NCBI RefSeq assembly: GCF_007992175.1
Contig: NZ_BJZT01000033.1
Coordinates: forward strand, 1-47,521
Reading direction: 5' to 3'
DNA: 47,521 nt
From: Methylobacterium haplocladii
Lineage (GTDB): Bacteria > Pseudomonadota > Alphaproteobacteria > Rhizobiales > Beijerinckiaceae
Positions within the stretch are counted from its first letter, which is position 1; each line of letters begins with the position of its first letter. Below, one piece after another: positions 33,423 through 42,000 of this stretch. Below the pieces are notes generated by a model that made no database searches, was not told the origin of the DNA, and worked only from the letters and a program-made list of their open reading frames with translations. The translations under genes were made by a program, and so were the position numbers.

Positions 33423-36083
33423 TTAGACGGTCCAGGGACCGGGCTTTTCCGGGTCGATCCCATACGTGGCGATGGCCTCGGCCACCTTGCTCATGGGGAT
33501 CGCGCCCTCGGCGGCGAGGCTGTGCAGTGCCGCCACGGTGACCCAGCGCCGGTCGACCTCGAAGAAGTCGCGCAGCTTCACCCGATAATCCGAGCGGCCG
33601 AAGCCGTCGGTGCCGAGGACCCGGTAGCGTCCGGGGACGTAGGGACGGATCTGGTCGGCGAAGAGCCGCATGTAATCGGTCGCCGCGATCACCGGGCCGC
33701 CGCGGCCCCCGAGGCAGGTCTCCACATGCGACGTCCTCGGCGTCTCGGTGGGATGGAGCAGGTTCCAGCGCTCGACGGCCATCGCATCGCGGCGCAATTC
33801 CGTAAAACTCGGGCAGCTCCAGATGTCGGCGGCGACGCCGAAATCAGCCTCCAGCTGCTCGGCCGCCGCGATCACCTCGCGCAGGATGGTGCCGCTGCCG
33901 AGCAACTGCACGCGCGGACCGCCCTTCTTCCCCTTGCCCTCTCGGAACAGGTACATCCCCTTCAGGATGCCGGCCTCGGCCCCCTCGGGCATGCCGGGGT
34001 GCTCGTAGTTCTCGTTCATGACGGTGATGTAGTAAAAGACGTCCTCCTGCTCGGCATACATCCGCCGCAGGCCGTCCTGCACGATCACCGCGACTTCGTA
34101 CGAGAAGGTCGGATCGTAGGAGACGCAGTTCGGGATCGTCGCCGAGAACAGATGGCTGTGCCCATCCTCGTGCTGGAGGCCCTCGCCGTTCAGCGTCGTG
34201 CGTCCGGCGGTGCCGCCGATCAGGAAGCCGCGCGCCCGCATGTCGCCCGCCGCCCAGGCGAGGTCGCCGACCCGCTGGAAGCCGAACATCGAGTAGTAGA
34301 TGTAGAACGGGATCGTCGGCGCGTTGGAGGTCGAGTACGACGTCGCCGCCGCGATCCACGAGGACATGGCGCCGGGCTCGTTGATGCCCTCCTGGAGCAT
34401 CTGACCCTTCTCGTCCTCCTTGTAATACATCAGCTGGTTGGCATCCTCCGGCCGGTAGAGCTGGCCGACCTGTGAGAAGATGCCGAACTGGCGGAACATG
34501 CCCTCCATGCCGAAGGTCCGGCTCTCGTCAGGCACGATCGGCACGATGCGGTTGCCGATGTTCTTGTCGCGCAACAGCGTGTTGAGCACCCGCACGAAGG
34601 CCATGGTCGTGGAGATCTCGCGGCCCGCGGTCTCCTTGAGCTGCGCCCCGAAGGCCGAGAGCGGCGGAATCTGAAGGTCGATCGACTTGCGCCGCCGCGC
34701 CGGCAACGGCCCGCCGAGGGCCTCGCGCCGGGCCTTGAGATACAGCATCTCCGGGCTTCCCTCGGGGAAGCGGATGAACGGCATCTCCTTGATCTGGTCG
34801 TCGGTGAGATCGATCTGGAAGCGGTCGCGGAACTGCTTGAGGACCGCCTCGCCCATCTTCTTCTGCTGGTGGGTGATGTTCTGGCCCTCGCCCGACTCGC
34901 CCATGCCGTAGCCCTTGACGGTCTTGGCGAGGATCAGCGTCGGCTGGCCCTTGTGCTTCGAGGCCGCCGAGTAGGCCGCGAACACCTTCGACGGGTCGTG
35001 GCCGCCGCGGGTGAGGCGGAAGATGTCGTCGTCGGTCCAATCCTTGATCAGCGCCGCGGTCTCCGGATACCTCCCGAAGAAATGCTCGCGGATATAGGCG
35101 CCGTTCTTCGACTTGAAGTCCTGGTACTCGCCGTCAACGCACTCTTCCATGAGCCGCGCCAGCATGCCGGTGGTGTCGCGCGCCAAGAGCGCGTCCCAGC
35201 CCGAGCCCCACAGGCACTTGATGACGTTCCAGCCGGCGCCGCGGAAATCGGCCTCGAGCTCCTGGACGATCTTGCCGTTGCCGCGCACCGGCCCATCGAG
35301 GCGCTGCAGGTTGCAGTTGATGACGAAGACGAGGTTGTCGAGCTTTTCGCGCGCAGCCATGGAGATGGCGCCGAGGCTCTCCGGCTCGTCCATCTCGCCG
35401 TCGCCCATGAAGGCCCAGACCTTGCGGCCGTCGGTGTTGGCGTGACCGCGATGGTGCAGGTAGCGGAGATACCGCGCCTGATAGATCGCCATCAGCGGCC
35501 CGAGCCCCATCGAGACCGTGGGAAACTGCCAGAAATCCGGCATCAGCCAGGGATGCGGGTAGGACGAGATGCCCTTGCCGTCGACCTCCTGGCGATAGTT
35601 GAGAAGCTGCTCCTCGGTCAGGCGCCCTTCAAGGAAGGCACGGGCGTAGATGCCCGGCGACGAGTGACCCTGCACGTAGATCAGGTCGCCGCCGCGCTCG
35701 GGCGAGTCGCCGTGCCAGAAATGCATGAAGCCGGTGTCGTAGAGCGTCGCCGAGGACTGGAAGCTGGCGATGTGGCCGCCGAGCTCGGACGAGTCCTTGT
35801 TGGCCCGCAGGATGATCGCGATCGCGTTCCAACGGATCGCGGAGCGAATGCGATGCTCGATCGCCCGGTCGCCGGGATGCGGGTCCTGCTTGTCGACGGG
35901 AATCGTGTTCAGGTAGGCGGTATTCGCCGAGAACGGAACCGGGGCGCCGCGCTTGCGCGCCTCCTCGACCACCTGCCCGATGAGAAAGTGCGCCCGGTCG
36001 GGCCCTTCGACATCCAGCACGCCGTCCAGCGAATCGAGCCACTCCCGGGTCTCGACCGGATCAAGGTCGCGACTGCGCTCCAT
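33423..36083 (-). CDS. aceE: Pyruvate dehydrogenase E1 component, homodimeric type
   Basis: Thiamine-diphosphate enzyme that decarboxylates pyruvate and acetylates the lipoyl groups. 886 residues, as is usual for AceE. The ThDP/Mg motif runs from GDGEMDEPESLGAI to NCNLQRLDGPVRGN. The N-terminal histidine-containing QGHSSPGIYARAF and the C-terminal GTDGFGRSD are typical. ATG at 36083 is preferred because AGGGAG lies seven to twelve bases upstream; a GTG at 36101 overlaps the approach to it. First gene of the aceE-pdhC-lpdA-maeB set. Many alphaproteobacteria have a two-chain PdhAB E1; this locus has the gamma/beta-type single-chain form. Confidence 0.97.
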   Translation of the reverse strand: MERSRDLDPVETREWLDSLDGVLDVEGPDRAHFLIGQVVEEARKRGAPVPFSANTAYLNTIPVDKQDPHPGDRAIEHRIRSAIRWNAIAIILRANKDSSELGGHIASFQSSATLYDTGFMHFWHGDSPERGGDLIYVQGHSSPGIYARAFLEGRLTEEQLLNYRQEVDGKGISSYPHPWLMPDFWQFPTVSMGLGPLMAIYQARYLRYLHHRGHANTDGRKVWAFMGDGEMDEPESLGAISMAAREKLDNLVFVINCNLQRLDGPVRGNGKIVQELEADFRGAGWNVIKCLWGSGWDALLARDTTGMLARLMEECVDGEYQDFKSKNGAYIREHFFGRYPETAALIKDWTDDDIFRLTRGGHDPSKVFAAYSAASKHKGQPTLILAKTVKGYGMGESGEGQNITHQQKKMGEAVLKQFRDRFQIDLTDDQIKEMPFIRFPEGSPEMLYLKARREALGGPLPARRRKSIDLQIPPLSAFGAQLKETAGREISTTMAFVRVLNTLLRDKNIGNRIVPIVPDESRTFGMEGMFRQFGIFSQVGQLYRPEDANQLMYYKEDEKGQMLQEGINEPGAMSSWIAAATSYSTSNAPTIPFYIYYSMFGFQRVGDLAWAAGDMRARGFLIGGTAGRTTLNGEGLQHEDGHSHLFSATIPNCVSYDPTFSYEVAVIVQDGLRRMYAEQEDVFYYITVMNENYEHPGMPEGAEAGILKGMYLFREGKGKKGGPRVQLLGSGTILREVIAAAEQLEADFGVAADIWSCPSFTELRRDAMAVERWNLLHPTETPRTSHVETCLGGRGGPVIAATDYMRLFADQIRPYVPGRYRVLGTDGFGRSDYRVKLRDFFEVDRRWVTVAALHSLAAEGAIPMSKVAEAIATYGIDPEKPGPWTV

Positions 36084-36335
36084 CGGTTTTCTCCCTGGCA
36101 CCCGCTTCGAACGAGCGGATTTGAGAGAAAGGTTAGGGCAGCGCTTGGAGAAATGCGAGCCCCATCAACACGATAGTTTTCAGATTTTACGCGTGCGTCC
36201 GAACAGATCCGCAACCCAGGATCGATTGAATTCTCATCATCTCGATGTCGCGGCGAATAAGTAAGACTCCGGTAACGACACGTCGCCCCGAATCCTTGCG
36301 GTGGCCCGAAGCGCACCCAATCGCGTCATGATCCT
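36084..36335 (-). promoter_or_regulatory. Leader and promoter region of the aceE operon
   Basis: About 250 bases between aceE and tRNA-Gly. It is AT-richer around 36165-36260 (for example ATAGTTTTCAGATTTTACG). It should contain the pdh promoter, but no exact element can be assigned by eye. Confidence 0.4.
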
Positions 36336-36409
36336 TGGAGCGGGCGACGGGAATCGAACCCGTATATTCAGCTTGGGAAGCTGACGTTCTACCACTGAAC
36401 TACGCCCGC
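36336..36409 (-). tRNA. tRNA-Gly (anticodon CCC)
   Basis: 74 bases with encoded CCA on the minus strand. Acceptor GCGGGCG pairs with CGCCCGC. The anticodon arm is TCAGC-TTCCCAA-GCTGA, giving CCC, and the T arm contains GGTTCGATTCC. It reads GGG codons. Confidence 0.97.
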
Positions 36410-36608
36410 GACGGTCGCCCTGGAGGGCAGGCCGGCTGCATTCTTCGATACAGGGTACGGACCATAACAGAGCCGTTCCGATTGTCCACGGATCGGAAGC
36501 CAGTCGCGGCGATCTCGCGGCGTTTCCATGCCGATCCGTTTCCGCTAGCGTCCGCGCCGTCCTGGCCCTCCGAAGCCGGGTCCTCAGTCCCTTCGTGCGA
36601 ACCCCCGA

Positions 36609-37319
36609 ATGAGCGCCGTGACGACGCAATCCGCCACCGAGCCGACCGCCGCCACGGATGCCGTGAAAGGCGCTGCGAGGCCGGGGCTTGCGGGCGCGGC
36701 CTCGCTGCCCAAGCTCGTGCTCGCCTCCGCCTCGCCGCGGCGGCTCGCGCTCCTGCAGCAGATCGGCATCGAGCCGGATGCTCTGCTGCCGGCCGATATC
36801 GACGAGACGCCGCGAAAGTCGGAATCGCCGCGCGAACTCGCGCGGCGGCTTGCCCGGGCCAAGCTGGAGGTCGCGCGCGATGCGGCGCGGCGGAACGACA
36901 CCCTTCGCGACGCCTACCTCATCTCCGCCGACACGGTGGTCGCCGTCGGACGCCGGGTGTTGCCCAAGGCCGAACGCCTGGACGAGGCTGCCGACTGCCT
37001 CCGTCTGCTCTCCGGGCGCCCCCACCGCGTGTACACCGCCGTCTGTATCCTCTCGCCGAAGGACCGCCAGCGCGAGCGCCTGGTCGAGGCGCGGGTGCGC
37101 TTCAAGCGGCTGTCGTCCCGGGAAATCGAGGGCTATCTCGGCTCTGGCGAATGGCGGGGGAAGGCCGGCGGCTACGCCATCCAGGGACTCGCGGGTGCCT
37201 TCGTGATCAAGCTCGTCGGCTCGCAGAGTGCCGTGGTCGGCCTGCCGCTTTACGAGACCATGAGCCTGCTCGAAGGGGAGGGCTTCCCGGTCCGTCGCGG
37301 TTGGGGAGCGCCGGCATGA
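36609..37319 (+). CDS. maf: Maf family nucleoside triphosphate pyrophosphatase
   Basis: 236 residues; hydrolyses modified or non-canonical nucleotides (dTTP/UTP/CTP type) to monophosphates in the cytoplasm. The fold begins at about residue 35 with [14 protein letters not shown] (SxSxRR). It contains the catalytic [10 protein letters not shown], and later [13 protein letters not shown]. The first 34 residues are an Ala/Thr-rich extension, so a later start is conceivable, but no in-frame start has a better ribosome-binding site. The stop overlaps yacG by four bases, and the pair is a common alphaproteobacterial arrangement. Confidence 0.93.
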   Translation: MSAVTTQSATEPTAATDAVKGAARPGLAGAASLPKLVLASASPRRLALLQQIGIEPDALLPADIDETPRKSESPRELARRLARAKLEVARDAARRNDTLRDAYLISADTVVAVGRRVLPKAERLDEAADCLRLLSGRPHRVYTAVCILSPKDRQRERLVEARVRFKRLSSREIEGYLGSGEWRGKAGGYAIQGLAGAFVIKLVGSQSAVVGLPLYETMSLLEGEGFPVRRGWGAPA

Positions 37320-37519
37320 CGGCCAGGGTCACTCCCGAACGGCGCAAGGCCTCCGCCCCGTGCCCGATCTGCCGCAAGCCCGCGCAGGAGGCCTTCGCGC
37401 CGTTCTGCTCGCAGCGCTGCGCCGACGTCGATCTCGGCCGCTGGCTCGGCGAGCGCTACGTCATTCCCGGCCCCGAAGCGGAGCCGGGCGAGGAGCACGA
37501 CGACGACGGCGCACATTGA
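37316..37519 (+). CDS. yacG: DNA gyrase inhibitor YacG-type zinc protein
   Basis: 67 residues. One Cys4 zinc site: CPICRKPA (C-x2-C) and [15 protein letters not shown] (C-x3-C). The following [14 protein letters not shown] is the family signature, and the tail is acidic ([12 protein letters not shown]). In E. coli YacG binds GyrB and inhibits gyrase. The ATG overlaps the maf stop. Confidence 0.93.
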   Translation: MTARVTPERRKASAPCPICRKPAQEAFAPFCSQRCADVDLGRWLGERYVIPGPEAEPGEEHDDDGAH

Positions 37520-37600
37520 GCCTCCGAGAGCGCTGGACACCGCTCCGACGCTTGACTATACCGCCGCTCCAGCCGCGGGGTCCTAGCCGCTCCGCCGCTC

Positions 37601-37676
37601 GCCCAGGTAGCTCAGTTGGTAGAGCATGCGACTGAAAATCGCAGTGTCGGCGGTTCGATTCCGTCCCTGGGCACCA
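37601..37676 (+). tRNA. tRNA-Phe (anticodon GAA)
   Basis: 76 bases with encoded CCA. Acceptor GCCCAGG pairs with CCTGGGC. The D arm holds GCTCAGTTGGTAGAGC, the anticodon arm GCGA-CTGAAAA-TCGC gives GAA, and the T arm contains GGTTCGATTCC. Confidence 0.97.
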
Positions 37677-37874
37677 TACGCTTTTTCTGACCAATACTTT
37701 CAGAGATCTATCGGACGGATTGGTTCGATTTGCAGACCGAGTGGCCGCTGAAGCGAGCCTATTCGGCTATTGTAAGCAGGCGTCCGCTTTGCCTGACTGC
37801 GATCGCGTGCCGGTGTGGGCCGTCACGAAAGGCGTCGCAGCGGATGGCGAGGCCGATCCGGGGGCACTCCGTCG

Positions 37875-38138
37875 CTACGCGCGCTTTCTCCCGGTCGCCG
37901 TCACGTCCCTCGGCGAGGACCGGTAGCGATTTGAGGGCCGCCCCTGGCGAGAGCCGATCGACGGGCTCGCTTCGGGGAATTCCGGCTCGGATTGAAGCGA
38001 CGGGACCGTCAGCCGCCGGTAGGTCGCGACGAACTGGTCGGCGGCGGCGCGGCGCAGGCTCGAGAGGATCAGGCTTCGACCGATGCGGACGGTACAGGTG
38101 CCGTCGTACTCGCGAGTCATGATGATTGCTTCAGGCAT
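37875..38138 (-). CDS. Small hypothetical protein
   Basis: Possible 87-residue protein. It starts MPEAIIMTREYDGTC and continues with a basic amphipathic stretch (GRSLILSSLRRAAADQ), then a less structured tail. The first half has a balanced, protein-like composition, unlike the arginine/proline-rich spurious frames around it. The ribosome-binding site for ATG 38138 is weak; an ATG six codons later (38120) is an alternative. No family is recognised. Together with the next small gene it forms a minus-strand pair between tRNA-Phe and the autotransporter. Confidence 0.4.
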   Translation of the reverse strand: MPEAIIMTREYDGTCTVRIGRSLILSSLRRAAADQFVATYRRLTVPSLQSEPEFPEASPSIGSRQGRPSNRYRSSPRDVTATGRKRA

Positions 38139-38292
38139 GCCGACCCCGTGCGTGGTCGGGCCGACTACAAGCCATTCATCTGAGGGCAAGATCTTCGGGC
38201 AAGACCTTTCGCCCGCATGGTTCGGCGGGGTGCCGACGTTGCGGCATCGATCGCCGGCGAGCGGCCCTTCGATAGGCGTGGCCCTTGCGGGC

Positions 38293-38520
38293 TCAGGCCG
38301 CGCGCGCCGCCGGCTTGACCGCATCCATGTCCGTGCGGGTGTCGAGAAGGGCGCGGCTGAGCTCGGCCGGGGTATGGCTGCGGCCGCGGCTGTCGCGGAT
38401 CAGGACGCTCTCCATGCCGGAACTGACGAGGGTCAGGGCCTGCTCGAGGGCCGCGAGCATCGAGCCGCGCTGGAAGCTGACGTCGCGGGCGGCCTGGCGC
38501 GCGGTAATGATGAAACTCAC
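38293..38520 (-). CDS. Small conserved-looking hypothetical protein
   Basis: 75 residues starting at GTG 38520 with AAGGTG five bases upstream. The sequence begins SFIITARQAARDVSFQRG, followed by an Ala/Leu helix (SMLAALEQALTLVSSG), then MESVLIRDSRGRSHTPAEL. It looks like a small soluble alpha/beta protein. I do not recognise a named family. An in-frame ATG at 38613 would add 31 residues that look less protein-like. It faces away from the autotransporter gene, so its promoter lies in the shared AT-rich region. Confidence 0.6.
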   Translation of the reverse strand: MSFIITARQAARDVSFQRGSMLAALEQALTLVSSGMESVLIRDSRGRSHTPAELSRALLDTRTDMDAVKPAARAA

Positions 38521-39045
38521 GAAGACACCTTGAGCGACGAAGTGGCGTGGGATCGATCGGCCGATCCGTTCGGGAAGCGTTGCCGTCTCCACGTGGTTTG
38601 TGCAGTCGCTCAACTATGCCGATCCATAGAAGGCATTTGGTTGACGAATCCTGAGCGAAACCGCGGTTTGTCGCGGCGAGAATCGGGCGGCCCGATGTCT
38701 GTCGTCGCAGATTCGACGACGCGGTGACGCGGCCGCTGTCCGAGCTCGTCTCGGCTGTGATGTATCCCACGGCCTCCGGGGCCTCGGATTGCCAAATCGT
38801 CCCGTATAGAAATGCCTATTTGAATTTATGGATTGCCTATAGACCCTATTTACTTGCGTTTTGCTTGCAGTTGCTACTTATTTTGTTTCATTTTTGCAAC
38901 CGCGATGACTCTTCTTGTGCAAGTTTCAATGGAAATCTGGAATAAAGCCGGGCTGCATGCTTAAGGTTCAGACAGCGAGAGGCGCCCGTGTATGCATTGC
39001 CGCAGGGTGCAACTCGAATAATCAAAGGATGTCGGGGGAAGTGTC
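38521..39045. promoter_or_regulatory. AT-rich divergent control region upstream of the autotransporter
   Basis: About 525 bases without a convincing gene. Bases 38800-38945 are strikingly AT-rich for this genome (TTTGAATTTATGGATTGCC, TACTTATTTTGTTTC). They carry two copies of TGCCTAT (about 38812 and 38834). The autotransporter start (GTG 39046) has GGGGGAAG seven bases upstream. It probably holds the promoters of both the autotransporter and the small minus-strand gene, and could bind an H-NS-like silencer. Confidence 0.5.
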
Positions 39046-42000
39046 GTGAACCAGCCGAGATTTGCAGTATCTCTGCGCAGATCCCTCTTGTTGAGTGTGC
39101 CCGTCTGGGCCGTTGCCGTCGCGGGCGCTCACGCCGCATGCGCACCAGCCGTTCCGACGAATGGCCAGACCGTGACCTGCACGGACACGGCGCCGACCGG
39201 CTTCGTCGCGCCTGCGGGTGTCACCGGGCTGACCGTCAACATCCAGACCGGTGCGACCGTCGGATCGCAGCAGACCAGCGCCGGCGCCAACCCGAGCTTC
39301 ACCAATGTGCGGGTCAACGGCACGAGCACCGTCAACAACGCCGGTACGATCAGCAGCGCAGCGGCACAGAACCGTGACAACTTCGGTGTCAATCTCGCTG
39401 GCGACCTGTCGACGCTCAACAACACCGGCACGATTATCCTGACGGCGCCGGCCGGCAACACGGCGACGCGGGTCTACGGCGCCTATTCCAGCGCGCCGGG
39501 AGGATCGCAATACGCCAGCACCACCGTCAGCAACAGCGGCACGATCAGCGTCATCCAGAACGGCAACGGCAGGGGCCAGGCCATCTATACGGGTGAGAAC
39601 ACGACGCTGTTCACCATCAACAACACCGGACTGATCTCGGCGACGCGCGGGACGACCGCCACGGCGACCACCAGCGCCGTCGCAGGCGTCGATGCCGACG
39701 ACGACACCGACCGGCTCGTGGTCAACAATGCGGCCGCCGGGCGCATCACCGGCACCGGTGCCAACACCCGCGCCCTCAGCGGCCGCGCGGCGCAGTACGA
39801 GATCAACAACAGCGGCACGATCAGCAACACGACGGCCGGCGAAGCCGCCATCGCGACCTTCGCGCTGAACGCGGGCAATGCCGGCGATGCCACGACGGTG
39901 CGCGCCTACAACACGGTGATCACCAACACCGCCACCGGCGTCATCAACGGCGACGTGCGCAACTTCGACCAGGACCTGCAGACGGCCACCACCGTGGTCA
40001 ACCTGCGCCGCTCGGGTACCGTGACCAACGCCGGCACGATCAACGGCAACCTGCAGTTCGGCAACGGCAATCAGGTCGTCAACAATACCGGCCGGATCAG
40101 CGGCAACGTCACCTTCCTCGACGTTGCGACCGCGGGCGCCGTGGCGGGAACCGTGAACACGGTGAACCTCGGCACCGGCTCCAGCATCGGCGGCAACATC
40201 ACCGCGCGCGGCCTCGGCACCAACAACCTGAACCTGAGCGGCACCGGCACGCTCACCAGCAACGTCACCGGCTTCACCAGCCTCACCCAGACCGCTGGTG
40301 CCTGGACGATCGGCAACAATTCGACCCAGACGATCTCCGGCAACCTCACCGTCGCAGGCGGCAACCTGACCCTCGCCGCCGGCACGACGCAGAACGTCGG
40401 CGGCCTGATCCAGGTGACGGGTTCCGGCGCTCAGCTCACCGTCAACAACACGATCACCGACAAGGCGGTGAACCTGTCGGGCTCGAACACGACGCTGGTG
40501 AACAACGGCACGCTCAGCGGCACCGGCGTCGCGGGCCGCGCGAACAGCGCCGCGACCCGCGTCTACGGCGTCCTCGCCAACTCGAACACGACCGCCGAGT
40601 TCGACAACATCCGCGTCGTCAACAACGGCACCATCGCCGTGACCGAGAACGGCATCGGCATCTCGCGCGGCATCTATGCGGGCGAGAACATCAACTCGAT
40701 GTTCGTCACCAATGCCGGCACGATCTCGGCGACCCGCAGCGGCACCGGCGCCGCTGCCGTCGCCGGCATCGACTCGGACGACGACGTGGCCGCGCTCACG
40801 GTCACGAACCAGGCCGGCGCTCGTATCACCGGTACCGGCACGGGCGTGCGCGCCATCCAGGGCCGCGCCCAGAACTACACGATCACGAACGCCGGCACGA
40901 TCAGCGGCCCGACCGGGGGCGATGCCATCTCGACCTTCGCCGCCGGCGGCACACGGAGCTACAACACCGTCCTCGTGAATGCGGCGACGGGCGTCATCAA
41001 CGGCAACGTCCGCAATACCGACGTCGACAACCAGACGGCTGCGAGCACGGTGGTGAACCGACGCTCAGGCTCGCTCACCAATGCCGGAACGATCAACGGC
41101 AGCCTGTTCTTCGGCGGCGGCAACCAGACCATCGTCAATACCGGGCGGATCTCAGGCGACCTCAACTTCCTCGACATTGCCACGGTCGGCACTGTCGCGG
41201 GCAGCGTGAACCGGGTGACGCTCGGCACCGGCTCGTCGATCGGCGGCAACATCGCCGCGCGCGGCCTCGGCGCCAACGCGCTCGTCCTGACCGGCACCGG
41301 CACGCTGACGAGCAACGTGGTCGGCTTCGCGACCTTGGCCCAGGCGGACGGCTCCTGGACGCTGGCTTCGGGCTCGACACAGACCTTCTCGGGCGGTGCG
41401 AACATCACCGGTGGCCGGCTGGAAGTGGATTCGACGCTCAACGCCAAAACCGGCATCGGCGCCGCCGGTACGCTTGCCGGTGTCGGCCGCATCAACGGCA
41501 ACCTCGGCAATGCCGGCATCGTCGCCCCCGGCAGCACGGCGTCGCCCTACGGCGTGCTGACTGTCGCCGGGAACTACGCGCAATCGTCGACCGGGACGCT
41601 CGCGGTCAACGTGGACCCGGCCGGCGCATCCTCGAAGCTGCAGGTGACCGGTTTCGCCAACCTCTCCGGTGCGGTCAGCCTCTCGGCCGCGCCCGGCACC
41701 TACACGGCCAACAGCCGCTATACGGTGCTGACCGCCAATTCCGGCGTGGTCGGGAACTTCACCTCGGCTTCGGCCACCAACCTGCCGTTCCTGCTGCGGC
41801 CGGTCGCCTCGACGGACGCCAACAATGCCTACGTGACGCTCGCCCAGCAGAGCTTCACCGGGGTGGCACAGACCCAGAACCAGCGGAACGCGGCCTCCGG
41901 CGTCGATGCGCTGCTCGCCAACAACCCGGCTGCGCTGACCTTCCTCGACAACCAGAGCAACCAGGCATTGGCGGGTATCCTCGACCGAGTCGCTGGCCAG

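Noticed and set aside
37720..37926. Plus-strand 68-codon frame after tRNA-Phe
   Set aside because: TTG start without ribosome-binding site, no recognised motif, and partial overlap with a better minus-strand candidate.
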